DNA from: Arthrobacter bambusae
GTDB lineage: Bacteria; Actinomycetota; Actinomycetes; Actinomycetales; Micrococcaceae
DNA: 64,000 nucleotides
Assembly: GCF_030812595.1 (NCBI RefSeq)
Contig: NZ_JAUSSZ010000002.1
Location: 346,264-410,263 of the forward strand
Reading direction: 5' to 3'
Part shown: piece by piece, positions 1-8,448 of the stretch
Layout of the letters: the number at the start of each line of letters is the position of its first letter
Position numbering within the stretch: the stretch's first letter is position 1
Program-made: the position numbers and the translations under genes
Notes under the pieces: generated by a model
What the model saw: the letters and a program-made list of their open reading frames with translations, nothing else
What the model was told of the DNA's origin: nothing
Databases searched by the model: none

Positions 1-446
1 AGGTGCCGGACTTTGCCGGCCTGGACCAGCTCGGCCATCGCGCCGACGGTGTCTTCGATAGGCACAGTCTTGTCCACCCGGTGCTGGTAGTACAGGTCGA
101 TATGGTCGACGCCCAGACGTTGCAGGCTCGCGTCGCACGCGGCGCGCACATACTCCGGCTTCCCGTTGATCCCGACCCAAGAGCCGTCGTCGCGCCTTTC
201 GTTCCCGAACTTCGTGGCCAGTACGACGTCGTCACGGCGGCCGGCGATGGCCTTGCCGACGAGCTTTTCGTTGGTGAAGGGCCCGTACATGTCCGCGGTG
301 TCCAGGAGGGTGCCGCCGGCGTCGAGGAAGGCGTGGATGGTGGCAATGGATTCGCTTTCGTCTCCTTCTCCGTAGAACTCGCTCATGCCCATGCAGCCGA
401 GGCCGAGGGCAGAGACGGTCAGTGAACCAAGCGTGCGGTTTTCCAT
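1..446 (-). CDS. Aldo/keto reductase, C-terminus cut by window edge
   Basis: Reading the minus strand from ATG 446-444 gives an open frame beginning [20 protein letters not shown] and running off the window start. It has the aldo/keto reductase N-terminal pattern: [12 protein letters not shown], the LLDTADMYG stretch carrying the family Asp and Tyr, the Lys in VVLATKFG and the His in YYQHRVDK. These proteins are cytosolic NADPH-dependent oxidoreductases on aldehydes or ketones; the substrate cannot be told. AGGAGAG lies 7-8 bases before the start. About 148 residues are visible of a usual 320-330. It is divergent from the dehydrogenase gene at 622. Confidence 0.9.
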   Translation of the reverse strand, partial: MENRTLGSLTVSALGLGCMGMSEFYGEGDESESIATIHAFLDAGGTLLDTADMYGPFTNEKLVGKAIAGRRDDVVLATKFGNERRDDGSWVGINGKPEYVRAACDASLQRLGVDHIDLYYQHRVDKTVPIEDTVGAMAELVQAGKVRH

Positions 447-621
447 AGGGTTCTCTCCTCTAGGTGGCAGACCGTGCTGGATAGCAGGACGGTACTCAGG
501 GAGGGGTGCGGGTAGGGCCACTATAGGCAGGTTGGTGGGGGTTGGGGCAATGCACTCAGTACATTGGTGTTGGAATGCGAAAGCCGTCCGGCTAATCGAC
601 CGGCAAAACGGGAAGCAGAAG

Positions 622-1578
622 ATGGAAATGAGCGATACAGCGCTGTCCGCCCGCCTGCGGGTGTGCCTGCCCGACCAGAAACTCCTCGAAGCCATGGAGC
701 CTTCCGCCGACGTCGAGTTCGTGGTGTGGGACCTGACGGGTCCCGCCCCGGCGGACAATGTCGATCTACTGGTACCGCCCTACATGGGCCGGCCGGATGC
801 GCTCGCGGCTCTGGACGGCGTGCCGGTCCGGCTGGTCCAGAGCCAGTCGATAGGGTACGACGGCGTCGCGGAAGTTCTGCCCTCGGGTTGCGTTTTCGCC
901 AACGCGGCTGGAGTCCATGAGACGTCGACGGCGGAACTCGCCTTGGGCATGATGATCGCCAGCCAGCGTGGGATTCCGGACTTCGTACGAAACCAGGCAA
1001 CTGGAACGTGGGCCAGCGGCCAGCGCCCGAGCTTGGCGGACCGCCGCGTGCTCTTGGTCGGCTATGGGGGAGTGGGCAAGGCCATTGAAGCGAGGCTGTT
1101 GCCGTTCGAAACTCAGGTGACGCGGCTGGCCAGCCGGGAGCGGGACGACGAAAACGGCCATGTCTTTGGCATCGATGCGCTGTACGAGCAGTTGCCTCTG
1201 CACGAGATCGTGGTGGTCAGCGTGCCGTTGTCCGAGCACACCCGCAAGCTGGTGGACGCACGGTTCCTCGCGGCGATGCAGGATGGTGCATTGTTGGTCA
1301 ACGTGGCGAGGGGCCCGGTGGCGGACACGGAAGCGTTGCTGCGGGAGACGTCGTCGGGCCGGCTTCGTGCCGCATTGGACGTGACGGACCCCGAACCGCT
1401 GCCTGCCGACCACCCGCTCTGGACGGTGCCCGGTGTGCTCATCACGCCGCATGTGGGCGGAGCAAGCTCGGCCATGTTCCCCAGGATGGTCCGGCTGATC
1501 AAGAAGCAGATTGCGTTGCTGCTGGCCGGGGAGCCGCCCGTGAACGTGGTGCTGGGCAAGGAAACGGTGGGCGGATAG
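622..1578 (+). CDS. D-isomer-specific 2-hydroxyacid dehydrogenase
   Basis: A 318-residue cytosolic NAD(P)-dependent oxidoreductase of the D-2-hydroxyacid dehydrogenase family (2-keto acid to D-2-hydroxy acid). The nucleotide-binding turn is [10 protein letters not shown]. The catalytic Arg lies in [15 protein letters not shown], the Glu in DVTDPEPLP, and the His in ITPHVGG near the C-terminus. The open frame extends upstream to 385, but that part overlaps the divergent reductase start and has no family similarity. ATG 622 follows GGAAG by 6 bases and starts the recognisable domain; ATG 628 is an alternative. The last codons (GTG GTG CTG GGC AAG) recur as a DNA remnant at 3225-3242. Substrate unknown. 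Confidence 0.9.
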   Translation: MEMSDTALSARLRVCLPDQKLLEAMEPSADVEFVVWDLTGPAPADNVDLLVPPYMGRPDALAALDGVPVRLVQSQSIGYDGVAEVLPSGCVFANAAGVHETSTAELALGMMIASQRGIPDFVRNQATGTWASGQRPSLADRRVLLVGYGGVGKAIEARLLPFETQVTRLASRERDDENGHVFGIDALYEQLPLHEIVVVSVPLSEHTRKLVDARFLAAMQDGALLVNVARGPVADTEALLRETSSGRLRAALDVTDPEPLPADHPLWTVPGVLITPHVGGASSAMFPRMVRLIKKQIALLLAGEPPVNVVLGKETVGG

Positions 1579-1624
1579 CGTACAGGGTGTTAAGGCGCCA
1601 GAGGGTGGAAGCCCGCTTGCAGGA

Positions 1625-1753
1625 TTAGTGCTGGTCCGCCATTTCCTTGAGTTTCGACTCCGACCAGCCGGCTTCTTTCCGCCCGGGCGGGTACGCGTGC
1701 CGCTTTCCCGTGAATGGCGAGGTCCCGCAGCGGACCCTGAGAGCATCGGTCAT
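1625..1753 (-). pseudogene. Duplicated tail of an MFS gene, now a 42-codon ORF
   Basis: The minus strand encodes a 42-codon frame (ATG 1753-1751, stop TAA 1627-1625). Its last 27 residues, GKRHAYPPGRKEAGWSES followed by KLKEMADQH, repeat the C-terminus of the MFS transporter whose stop is at 3283. Over 85 bases the copies differ at 6 positions, and the frame and stop position are kept. The first 13 residues have no match in that transporter. The ATG has no good ribosome site. Most likely this is the 3' remnant of a paralogous or displaced MFS gene; a translated small protein is possible but less likely. Confidence 0.55.
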
Positions 1754-1832
1754 CCTAAAAGGCAAGCAGAAAGACCCTCCCTTAGAAGTACGGCCAGGTC
1801 GGCCCTAAAGCGCGAAAGTAACAAGCTGTGCC

Positions 1833-1878
1833 CCAAACGATCGGCCTGGGTGTTAATCCTCGCAGGCCGATCGTTTGG
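1833..1878. terminator. Perfect 16-bp hairpin, probable terminator
   Basis: The arms CCAAACGATCGGCCTG (1833-1848) and CAGGCCGATCGTTTGG (1863-1878) are exact reverse complements around a 14-base loop. It lies just downstream of the minus-strand gene ending at 1897, so it probably ends that two-gene transcript. There is no clear U-tract. Confidence 0.7.
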
Positions 1879-1896
1879 TTCTGGTGGCAGGCGATT

Positions 1897-2082
1897 TCAG
1901 TTGGTGTCGCGCTTGAACCTTGTTCTGCTGACCGTCCAGACAATGCCCCAGAGCAGAACGACGATGATCAACGTCTCAGTCCCGTTTGGAGCAACGCCGA
2001 ACAGCACCCCGATAAGGTACGGAACGACGAACACAAGTAACCCCGTTGCGACCGCGGCAAAGACAAAAGCACGACAGGACAT
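1897..2082 (-). CDS. Small two-helix membrane protein
   Basis: A 61-residue protein of unknown function, mostly two hydrophobic segments: about residues 5-24 (FVFAAVATGLLVFVVPYLIG) and 36-53 (ETLIIVVLLWGIVWTVSR). It has a short basic tail. The open frame extends upstream to 2160, overlapping the gene before it. I chose ATG 2082 because GGGAGGT sits 7 bases upstream and the hydrophobic part begins there. It follows the secreted-protein gene by 40 bases on the same strand, so the two are probably co-transcribed. No family recognised. Confidence 0.6.
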   Translation of the reverse strand: MSCRAFVFAAVATGLLVFVVPYLIGVLFGVAPNGTETLIIVVLLWGIVWTVSRTRFKRDTN

Positions 2083-2122
2083 TTGGCAGACCTCCCTATC
2101 AGCCCTCGATGCGTAGTTCTGG

Positions 2123-2869
2123 TCAGACCCCCTTAGTATGAGACGCCGTGTTATTTCCATGCAGCTGGAATTCGATCCATGGCCGAAACGAGTTGGAGCA
2201 CCCCAGGTGTGTTAGGCACTGTTCGAAGGTCGCTGATTGGTACGTGCGGACTTGCCATCCACCAACATCATTTGCCTGGATCGGATCTGCTCCGCGGTAA
2301 TGATAGGTGAAATCTACGTATCCCACCGATGGGAAGTCTCTGTGCCTGCTCGTCACGCGGGTGCCGTCGGCGCACCAATCTACCTGGCGCTTCCAGCCGA
2401 AGGATTGCGTGGCGAACCCCCATCTCTGCACCTCGGCCCTTGTGATCCAGCACTGGGCTGCCGCTAGATTCAAGGCAGCGGACGCAGCGGTCGACTTGCC
2501 AACCGGCACGGCCACCGTCTCGGCTTTTGAAGTCCAGGTGGTGTTTGCAGGATTCAGTTCGGTAAGGCCAGCCTTGGCCAGGGCGGCGGTTTTGTTCGCA
2601 TCCAGTGGCTTATTCTGGGCTACGTCCAGGAGTGCTTCCTTGACTTCAAGCGGTAGGGCTTTGCGGTTTGCCGCTTGCGCAGTGGTTGGCGGTGTTAATT
2701 TGCTCCAGAAGATAGCATCGAGAGTTCCGTCGGCGTCAGTCGAGCGGTTTGCAAGCGAAGTCTCGGCTGCCGCAGCAGGCGAGACGCCGGCCATGCAGAT
2801 AACCACACCTGCAAACGCGTTAAACGTTCTTCTGAACACTGATGGAATAGCCTTGTTTGTACAAATCAT
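2123..2869 (-). CDS. Secreted hypothetical protein
   Basis: A 248-residue protein with a Sec-type signal: basic N-terminus, hydrophobic core AFAGVVICMAG, and a likely cleavage after SPAAAA-ET. The mature part has five Cys (near QCWITR, DWCADG, EQCLTHLGC), an Ala-rich helical first half and an aromatic second half (VGYVDFTYHYRG, GWQVRTYQSATFEQCL). AGGGGC precedes ATG 2869 by 6 bases. The next gene (1897-2082) encodes a small membrane protein. The pair lies between two copies of the MFS-gene tail (1625-1711 and 3283-3369), as if inserted there. No family recognised. Confidence 0.7.
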   Translation of the reverse strand: MICTNKAIPSVFRRTFNAFAGVVICMAGVSPAAAAETSLANRSTDADGTLDAIFWSKLTPPTTAQAANRKALPLEVKEALLDVAQNKPLDANKTAALAKAGLTELNPANTTWTSKAETVAVPVGKSTAASAALNLAAAQCWITRAEVQRWGFATQSFGWKRQVDWCADGTRVTSRHRDFPSVGYVDFTYHYRGADPIQANDVGGWQVRTYQSATFEQCLTHLGCSNSFRPWIEFQLHGNNTASHTKGV

Positions 2870-2984
2870 TGCTTGCCCCTACTCGTTAGCGATCGTGTCT
2901 CCGGCTTATGCCAAGAGGCTGATCAGATTGAGCACCGGGCGATTCCCCGGAATTGAACGACCCGGTGTGTCAGGAGTCTAGGTC

Positions 2985-3113
2985 ACGGTTCCATTGACAT
3001 GTGGCGAGAATCTCGAAATTGAGTGTGCCTTGGTGCAAAATGAGTGTGTTTTCTGGCTGCAATTGAGTGGTCAGATTTTCCAAATGGAATTGCAAGTCCG
3101 TGTCACTTCGGTG
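2985..3113 (-). repeat. Array of CACTCAAT-type 21-23 bp units (transposon-end-like)
   Basis: In the otherwise gene-free stretch 2870-3282, the minus strand carries spaced units CACTCAATTGC, CACTCATTTTG and CACTCAATTTC, ending on the plus strand at 3069, 3046 and 3025. Weaker members lie near 3001, 3102 and 3113. The roughly 22-bp period matches the arrays at 15482, 17453, 22492 and 30175, but the motif is a different variant. The remainder of 2870-3282 holds the promoter side of the secreted-protein gene and a copy of the sequence around 1544 (at 3225). No gene seen. Confidence 0.6.
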
Positions 3114-3282
3114 TGGCAATCCGGAGCGCCGGACTTGCTGCCCTTCGCGGTGATGCCAACCTGTTCCAAGAGAGGCACACTTGGAAGGACTTCGGACTTC
3201 GGACTTCGGACTTTTGACGGGTAGACGTGGTGCTGGGCAAGCAATCGGGGGCTGGCGCCGCGCTCGTTGTCCGGCCGGCGGA

Positions 3283-4518
3283 CTAGTGCTGGTCCGCCAT
3301 TTCCTTGACCTTCGGCTCCGACCAGCCGGCTTCTTTCCGGCCGGGCGGGTAAGCGTGCCGCTTGCCCGCCAGCGTGATGACGAGTGCGACGACGACCGGA
3401 AGCGCCGCGGCGACGGGCACCATGAGCGGGCCGGCCAAGACCAGGGCGGCGGAGCCGTAGAGCGCGCCGATGGTGATGCCGAGTTGGATGGTGAGCACGG
3501 TGAGTCCGTTGGCGGCGTCCCGGAATTCGCCGCCGGCGCGGAGGATTGCGGCCTGGTTGTAGATACCAATCGCGCCAAGGCCCGCGCCCCAGACTGCCAT
3601 AAGCGCAATGGCAGTGGGCATGGTTCCGTTCCCGAGCGGGAGGAGGAGCATCGCGATGGCGATTGCCGCCGTCGTAATCAGCAGTGAACGGCGGGGTCGC
3701 GAATCCACGGTGATGCCCGCGACCCAGATGCCGACCAGGCCGGATGCGCCGAGGACGGTGAGGGAGAGGCTGATGGCGTAATCCGGCAGGCCGGCTTCGC
3801 GGATGAACGGCGCGATGTAGGTGAACAGCGCGAAGTGGGCGAGCACCAATAGTGGCCAGGCGATGGCCACTGCTTTCACGCCGGGCTGGGCGATGGCAAT
3901 GCGCATGGAGGGCCGGGCGGCGTCGGAGGTCCGTCTGACCTGGGGGAGCAGCCAGAGCGCGAGGCCGGTCAGCAACAGACCGAAACCCGCCAGGAAGAGG
4001 AAGGCCGCGCGCCAGCCGAGGACTGTACCGAGAGCCGTGCCGACGGGAGCACCGATGGCCATGCCCAAGCTGTTGCCGCTGAAGACGATGGCGAGGGCCT
4101 TGCCTACTTTGTCGGACGGGACCACGCGTGACACGAACGGTGCCATGGTGGTCCAGAGCAGGCCGTGCGCCAAGCCGCCAACAAGTCGGCCGCCCATGGC
4201 CGCGGCGAAGTTGGGTGCGAGGCCGACGAGCACGTTGCTCAACGCGAAGGTGAGGACGAGCGAGACGAGCAGGGTCTTCCGCGGGACCCTGGCCAACAGC
4301 CGCGCGACCGGGATCACCGTGACCACGATGACGGCGGCATAGGCGGCCGCGAGGTACCCCGCCACGGGCTCCGACACCTCCAAGCCGACGCTGATCTGGG
4401 GGAGCAGGCCCGACGTCAAAAGCTCGGTGGTGATCGCGGTGAAAGCGATGGTGGCAAGGACCAGCATCGCGGCGATCGGGAAGCGTTTGGGCGCAGGCAA
4501 GGGCAGTGCGGAAGACAT
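3283..4518 (-). CDS. MFS drug:proton antiporter-like transporter (DHA1 type)
   Basis: An integral membrane transporter of 411 residues with about 12 hydrophobic segments. The N-terminal run TSGLLPQISVGLEVSEPVAG followed by YLAAAYAAVIVVTV is typical of AraJ/Bcr-like efflux carriers. The inter-domain loop carries RRTSDAARPSMRI. Substrate unknown. The frame opens upstream at GTG 4584, but family members start near the first helix. ATG 4518 (MSSALPLPAPKRF) is preferred even though no strong Shine-Dalgarno is visible. The C-terminal hydrophilic tail (GKRHAYPPGRKEAGWSEPK) is duplicated at 1625-1711. The gene is convergent with the dehydrogenase gene at 622, apart from the intervening 1.5-kb segment. 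Confidence 0.85.
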   Translation of the reverse strand: MSSALPLPAPKRFPIAAMLVLATIAFTAITTELLTSGLLPQISVGLEVSEPVAGYLAAAYAAVIVVTVIPVARLLARVPRKTLLVSLVLTFALSNVLVGLAPNFAAAMGGRLVGGLAHGLLWTTMAPFVSRVVPSDKVGKALAIVFSGNSLGMAIGAPVGTALGTVLGWRAAFLFLAGFGLLLTGLALWLLPQVRRTSDAARPSMRIAIAQPGVKAVAIAWPLLVLAHFALFTYIAPFIREAGLPDYAISLSLTVLGASGLVGIWVAGITVDSRPRRSLLITTAAIAIAMLLLPLGNGTMPTAIALMAVWGAGLGAIGIYNQAAILRAGGEFRDAANGLTVLTIQLGITIGALYGSAALVLAGPLMVPVAAALPVVVALVITLAGKRHAYPPGRKEAGWSEPKVKEMADQH

Positions 4519-4992
4519 GGGGGAGCAGATCCATTCAAAAGGGTGGGAAGGAGGACGGCGCCTATGCCAGAGTCCTTCGTCCACGCTACCCGTTTTGTTT
4601 TGCGTGAGGGAGGGTCTGTGAGGGCTAGGTTGGGGGTGCGTCGTTTATCGGCATCTATCATGTGAAGTCCACCCCCTACCGGCCGCCTTCCTCATCAGGG
4701 AGTACTTATAAAAAGGTTTTGCGCGAAGAGTTTTTTTGTAAGTGACCCTGTTGTCGGCACCAAGGTATACGTTGCAGCAATGTCCAAAGAACTGAAGGCC
4801 GCATAGCAGTGCGTGACTGTCCGATAATGCCCGATATTTTGGTACGACTCCTGGCGGATCGCATACGGGCATGATGCTGCCTGAGGCCATGGCTGATGAC
4901 CAGAGTGAACAATGAACTGGGTCGCGCACCCTCCCCGCGGGGACTCGGGGTCAAATCTCCCCGGAAAGTACGCGAGGCCGGCAGTTGGGGGC
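4519..4992. other. Intergenic region, no gene seen
   Basis: This 474-base gap holds only short overlapping frames with poor coding character. Notable points are an AT-rich patch near 4709-4740 (ATAAAAAGG and a run of seven T) and no clear hairpin. It includes the promoter side of the MFS gene and the 3' side of the gene at 4993. Nothing further can be supported. Confidence 0.5.
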
Positions 4993-6324
4993 TCACTCAG
5001 ATTTCTTCGTAACCTCTTCGTCTGTCCCCGCATTGGGGAAGATTTGCCTAGAAAGCTTGGCCCTCACTGATCTGGCTCGGTCGAGGGTCTCGCTGCCGAG
5101 ACGTCCGGCGGCCTCGACGCCCTCCGCACCGGTTTCAAGCGCCTTGTCTCGTACCGATTTGACTCGGTCGAGGGTCTCGGTACCGAGGCGACCTGCAGCA
5201 TCGATTCCCTCGGACCCGGTCGCGAGCGCCTTGTCCCTGACTTCCGCGGCCGCGTCCAACCATGGTCTTGCCTCCAACAACTCCCGGGCGTCCGCGATCC
5301 CGAGCCGCCCGCGAAAGTCGACGACGCCGGCCGCCACGTAGTTGCTCGAATGCACCACTGCCGGCGACGCGGTCGGGTGCAGCAGCACCTTCGCGTTGGC
5401 GGCCGCAGCAGCCGCATCCATGCGGGCCATCAGTCGTTCTGTGCTCCGCGCGATGCGTTCCAACCGGTTTTGCCGGGCAGCCCTTAGAGCGAGGCGATGC
5501 TGGTCCAGCTCATCAGGAGATGCGTCCAGCACGCGATCGAGTTCGAGCACGGCGATCGCATCTTGCAGCTGGAAGCAACGAGCCAGAACGGCGAGCCACT
5601 CCTGAACCTTGGACTCGGCTTTCTTGGCTGTTGTGGCCACATCACCCACTTTCGATTTTTGTTCCATCTTCTCCGCGAGTGCGTCTAGCTGTCGCAGTGT
5701 GTACGCCTGGGTCCGGGCGATCGTCATCGATGTCCCCTGCACCTTCGACCACGTGACCTCGGAGACCCGGCCAACCTGCTCCCGAATGGTCAAAGCCTCC
5801 TCGATGACGAAATCCACGCCGATCATGTCTGCTAACACAGCGTCCTTTTGAGCGCGGAGGACATCGTCGACTTTCTCATCGATCGTGGCAAGATAATTGG
5901 TGATCTCGTCCATGGTTTGCTGCATCGCAACTTGCGCCATGATCCCTGCTGCGCCAGCTAGTATCGCGGGATTGGCCACACGCGATCCAGGTACTTTCAC
6001 GAATTCGACGAATCCTTTGATTTGGCCACTGTTCCCCTTCAGGACGCCGGAGCTGAGGCCCGTCTTCGAACTTTCCCTTAGCGCGTACTTATGGACAAGT
6101 TGTGCTGATTCCTTGCTCAGCTTCACCCAGCGACCTGAGTTGGCTGCAAGCTCGGAAGCTGTCTGCGCGACCCCAGCGGTGTTACCGAGGGCGGTTACGA
6201 GCCGTTGAAGCCCGAGATCCTTCGAGGGTAGTCCTTCAGTCAGCAAGAAACTGTCTACAGCTGCCCGATCACCGATGACGGCCAGGCCATCACCGTCACT
6301 GATCAGCTGAATTTGATTTTCCAT
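4993..6324 (-). CDS. Unknown 443-residue protein next to NERD helicase
   Basis: I do not recognise a named family. The N-terminal third begins LISDGDGLAVIGDRAAVDSF. A hydrophobic patch ANPAILAGAAGIMAQVAMQQ (about residues 117-136) is followed by a helical region (NYLATIDEKVDDVLRAQKDA, then VGRVSEVTWSKVQG). The middle is Ala/Arg-rich and likely coiled coil. The C-terminus carries two near-identical repeats of about 33 residues (VRDKALATGSEGIDAAGRLG... and VRDKALETGAEGVEAAGRLG..., about 363-425) with a basic tail. AGGAG lies 6 bases before ATG 6324. It follows the helicase gene by 76 bases on the same strand, so co-transcription and a shared role, perhaps in defence, are inferred. Confidence 0.75.
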   Translation of the reverse strand: MENQIQLISDGDGLAVIGDRAAVDSFLLTEGLPSKDLGLQRLVTALGNTAGVAQTASELAANSGRWVKLSKESAQLVHKYALRESSKTGLSSGVLKGNSGQIKGFVEFVKVPGSRVANPAILAGAAGIMAQVAMQQTMDEITNYLATIDEKVDDVLRAQKDAVLADMIGVDFVIEEALTIREQVGRVSEVTWSKVQGTSMTIARTQAYTLRQLDALAEKMEQKSKVGDVATTAKKAESKVQEWLAVLARCFQLQDAIAVLELDRVLDASPDELDQHRLALRAARQNRLERIARSTERLMARMDAAAAAANAKVLLHPTASPAVVHSSNYVAAGVVDFRGRLGIADARELLEARPWLDAAAEVRDKALATGSEGIDAAGRLGTETLDRVKSVRDKALETGAEGVEAAGRLGSETLDRARSVRAKLSRQIFPNAGTDEEVTKKSE

Positions 6325-6400
6325 TGTTGGCTCCTAAGTGTTGGCAGCGTAAGCGGCTCTGAGTTGAGATTGAACCTGAAGTGAGCGCGGCGTCTGGAGA

Positions 6401-8080
6401 TCAACCACCAAGAGGGGCCCACGCCTCGGCCTTGGACAGCGCCATCTTCAGCTCCCGCCCGCCGGCTGCCTCCAGCAGGCCTGAATCACCGACAACAACA
6501 AGTAGGCTCCGCGCCCGGGACAGGCCGACGTACAGCTGCTCCGCCGCGCGTTCCATGTCCTTGAAACCGTTGACGCAGAGGACTACAACGGACCGTTCCA
6601 GCCCCTTGAAGCCCAGCACATGGCCGTAGAACTCGGCTTCTCCGGCGTGGAATTCGCGCCAGTACTCTTCGGTAGCGCCGCGTTCGTAGAAGTCCAGATG
6701 CACCGGGTGGCGCTCTTTCGTAGTGAGGAGGGCGATTTGGTTGTTGGCCCAACCTTCTGCGATGAGCGTGTCGACGCAGTCTCCGGCCACGTCGAGCGCT
6801 TGGTCGGTTTGGCAATTTACGAAGCGAACGGGCAGGCCTGTGCTGCCGCGAGGCGTGAAGTGCTCTCCGGCGAACGGTCTGAAGGTCTCGGCGATCTTGC
6901 GGGTGTTCCGGAGATTCTCATCGATGTGGATGGGCACAAAGCGTGCGGTGGGCCCGTAGGCCAGCTCCGCCGTCGCGCCGCCCCACCTGCGGTAGACGTC
7001 CTGACGGTCATCCATGAAGGCGAACACGTCACCGCCGTCGGGGTCATTGGTGCAGGCCAGCAGCGCTTCCCACCACAGCGGGGCGAAGTCTTGCGCTTCA
7101 TCGACCACGACGGCGTCCAGCCGCTCGTGCGGCTCCAGACCGGACGCGAGTTCCTTGAGGAGCCGCGGCATTTCCTCGTCAAAGTAGGCTTGCCCGGTGC
7201 CGTCGGGCACGCCCAGTCCGCGCACGTACTCGTGGAATTCGCCCGTGAAGACGGGCTTAGCCTGACGCCAAGTGGAAACTCGGTCCTGCAGGTATTGTCC
7301 GAGGCCCTTGTTGTAGCAGAAGAGGCCAACGCGTTTGCCTTGCTTGCTGAGCAGACGGGCTTTCTCGACTGCCAGCCAGGTCTTCCCGCTACCCGCACCT
7401 CCGGTAAACCGGATCCGGGGGAGTGACCGTGTTGCTTGGAGTAACACCGACTGACGCTCGGTGAGGTGGTCTTGGGCGTCTTCGTCCACTTTGGGATTAT
7501 GGGAAGTCCCGACGGCGGTGCCCAGCTCCCCGCTTATCTGGCGGACGATGCGTTCCAGGAAAGCCGGGGCCAGTGAGGAGGCCCCGCCCCCTTCGTTCTC
7601 TATTGCCCGGCGCACCAACTCGGCGGGAGACTGGTTGTCGGCTTGGTCAAGGATGAGTGAGCGCGGGCAGCCGGCTATGGCCCAGCCGTTGGGAACAGCC
7701 GTGCAGGGCAGGCTCACCATGTATGCGCACCGGCTGCTCAGCCGTGAACCAAGCTGTTTCTCGAGCCAGTTCTTGAAGGCGTGCAGGGAGCTCTGGGACT
7801 GCGCAACGGGGCTCTGGATCTTGTGTTTACCGTGCCGGTCGGACTGGTACCACTGCCCATCGGCGATGGTGATCTGGCCGCCCTTGACCTCGATGGCCGC
7901 TATCCCGACGTGTGGCCAGAGGACAAGCAGGTCGATCTCGTGCTCGGCCCGGCCGTTACGCACTTGAACCGAGTGGGCCAAGACAACGTCGTCGGGGAGG
8001 CTTTGTCTCAGTGCGTCCCAGACAGCCCTCTCCGCGAGCTGACCGTCACCGAATTCCGGTTCCTCCGGTATGCACCTCAT
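6401..8080 (-). CDS. NERD-nuclease domain / UvrD-type helicase fusion
   Basis: A 559-residue protein combining an N-terminal NERD nuclease-like domain with a superfamily 1 helicase. NERD signatures lie at about residues 8-115: FGDGQLAERAVWDAL, then HEIDLLVLWPHVGIAAIEVK with the Asp and Glu-Lys expected of the fold. The helicase motifs are GGAGSGKTWLA (Walker A), VVVDEAQDF (motif II), FMDDRQDVYRRWG (motif III), LGFKGLERSVVVL (motif V region) and LYVGLSRARSLLVVVG (motif VI). It probably binds and unwinds DNA and may cut it. Such fusions are common in accessory and defence regions; the role here is unproven. It is the first gene of a probable two-gene operon with 4993-6324. Confidence 0.88.
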   Translation of the reverse strand: MRCIPEEPEFGDGQLAERAVWDALRQSLPDDVVLAHSVQVRNGRAEHEIDLLVLWPHVGIAAIEVKGGQITIADGQWYQSDRHGKHKIQSPVAQSQSSLHAFKNWLEKQLGSRLSSRCAYMVSLPCTAVPNGWAIAGCPRSLILDQADNQSPAELVRRAIENEGGGASSLAPAFLERIVRQISGELGTAVGTSHNPKVDEDAQDHLTERQSVLLQATRSLPRIRFTGGAGSGKTWLAVEKARLLSKQGKRVGLFCYNKGLGQYLQDRVSTWRQAKPVFTGEFHEYVRGLGVPDGTGQAYFDEEMPRLLKELASGLEPHERLDAVVVDEAQDFAPLWWEALLACTNDPDGGDVFAFMDDRQDVYRRWGGATAELAYGPTARFVPIHIDENLRNTRKIAETFRPFAGEHFTPRGSTGLPVRFVNCQTDQALDVAGDCVDTLIAEGWANNQIALLTTKERHPVHLDFYERGATEEYWREFHAGEAEFYGHVLGFKGLERSVVVLCVNGFKDMERAAEQLYVGLSRARSLLVVVGDSGLLEAAGGRELKMALSKAEAWAPLGG

Positions 8081-8448
8081 TGCTGCCCCCTGCTCCTCGC
8101 CCTGTCAGGGCGTGATCCTGCGCCTATCCTATGGTCAGCTCGCCGGCAGCCCCATTGTTCAGCACGCGCATGAACAGTTGATGACGGCGACTACGTGTCT
8201 AGAACCTGAATGGCGCGGGCGGCTTACATCACGCGCGGACTCGGTCTCGGTTGAGCCTCAGCTGGACGTTAGCGGGTTGGGTTCCCCTCCTGGTCCCGAG
8301 CGCCGCTCAATGCGCAGAGCGCCGAATAGTCGTGGACGCGCACACGCTAATTGACAATGGCTAGTCATTGGAATACAGCTCTGTGATCATTAGCAAGCCA
8401 ACCGGGGCGCCCCGCTTCGAACTCATCGCTTAGCAAAGGATCCGCCGA
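8081..8448. other. Intergenic region upstream of two divergent genes
   Basis: This 368-base gap separates the minus-strand helicase from the plus-strand gene at 8449. Apart from the promoter candidate at 8351-8379 I see no gene, RNA or hairpin. GC content drops toward 8350-8440, as expected of a promoter zone. Confidence 0.5.
8351..8379 (+). promoter_or_regulatory. Sigma70-like promoter candidate
   Basis: TTGACA (8351-8356), a 17-base spacer and TACAGC (8374-8379) fit a vegetative promoter. It would give a leader of about 60 bases before GTG 8449. The -35 element is perfect, the -10 weak. Confidence 0.5.

Noticed and set aside
3071..4534. Arg/His-rich frame of 487 codons over the MFS gene
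   Set aside because: Composition is typical of an out-of-frame shadow; the MFS frame has clear membrane segments.
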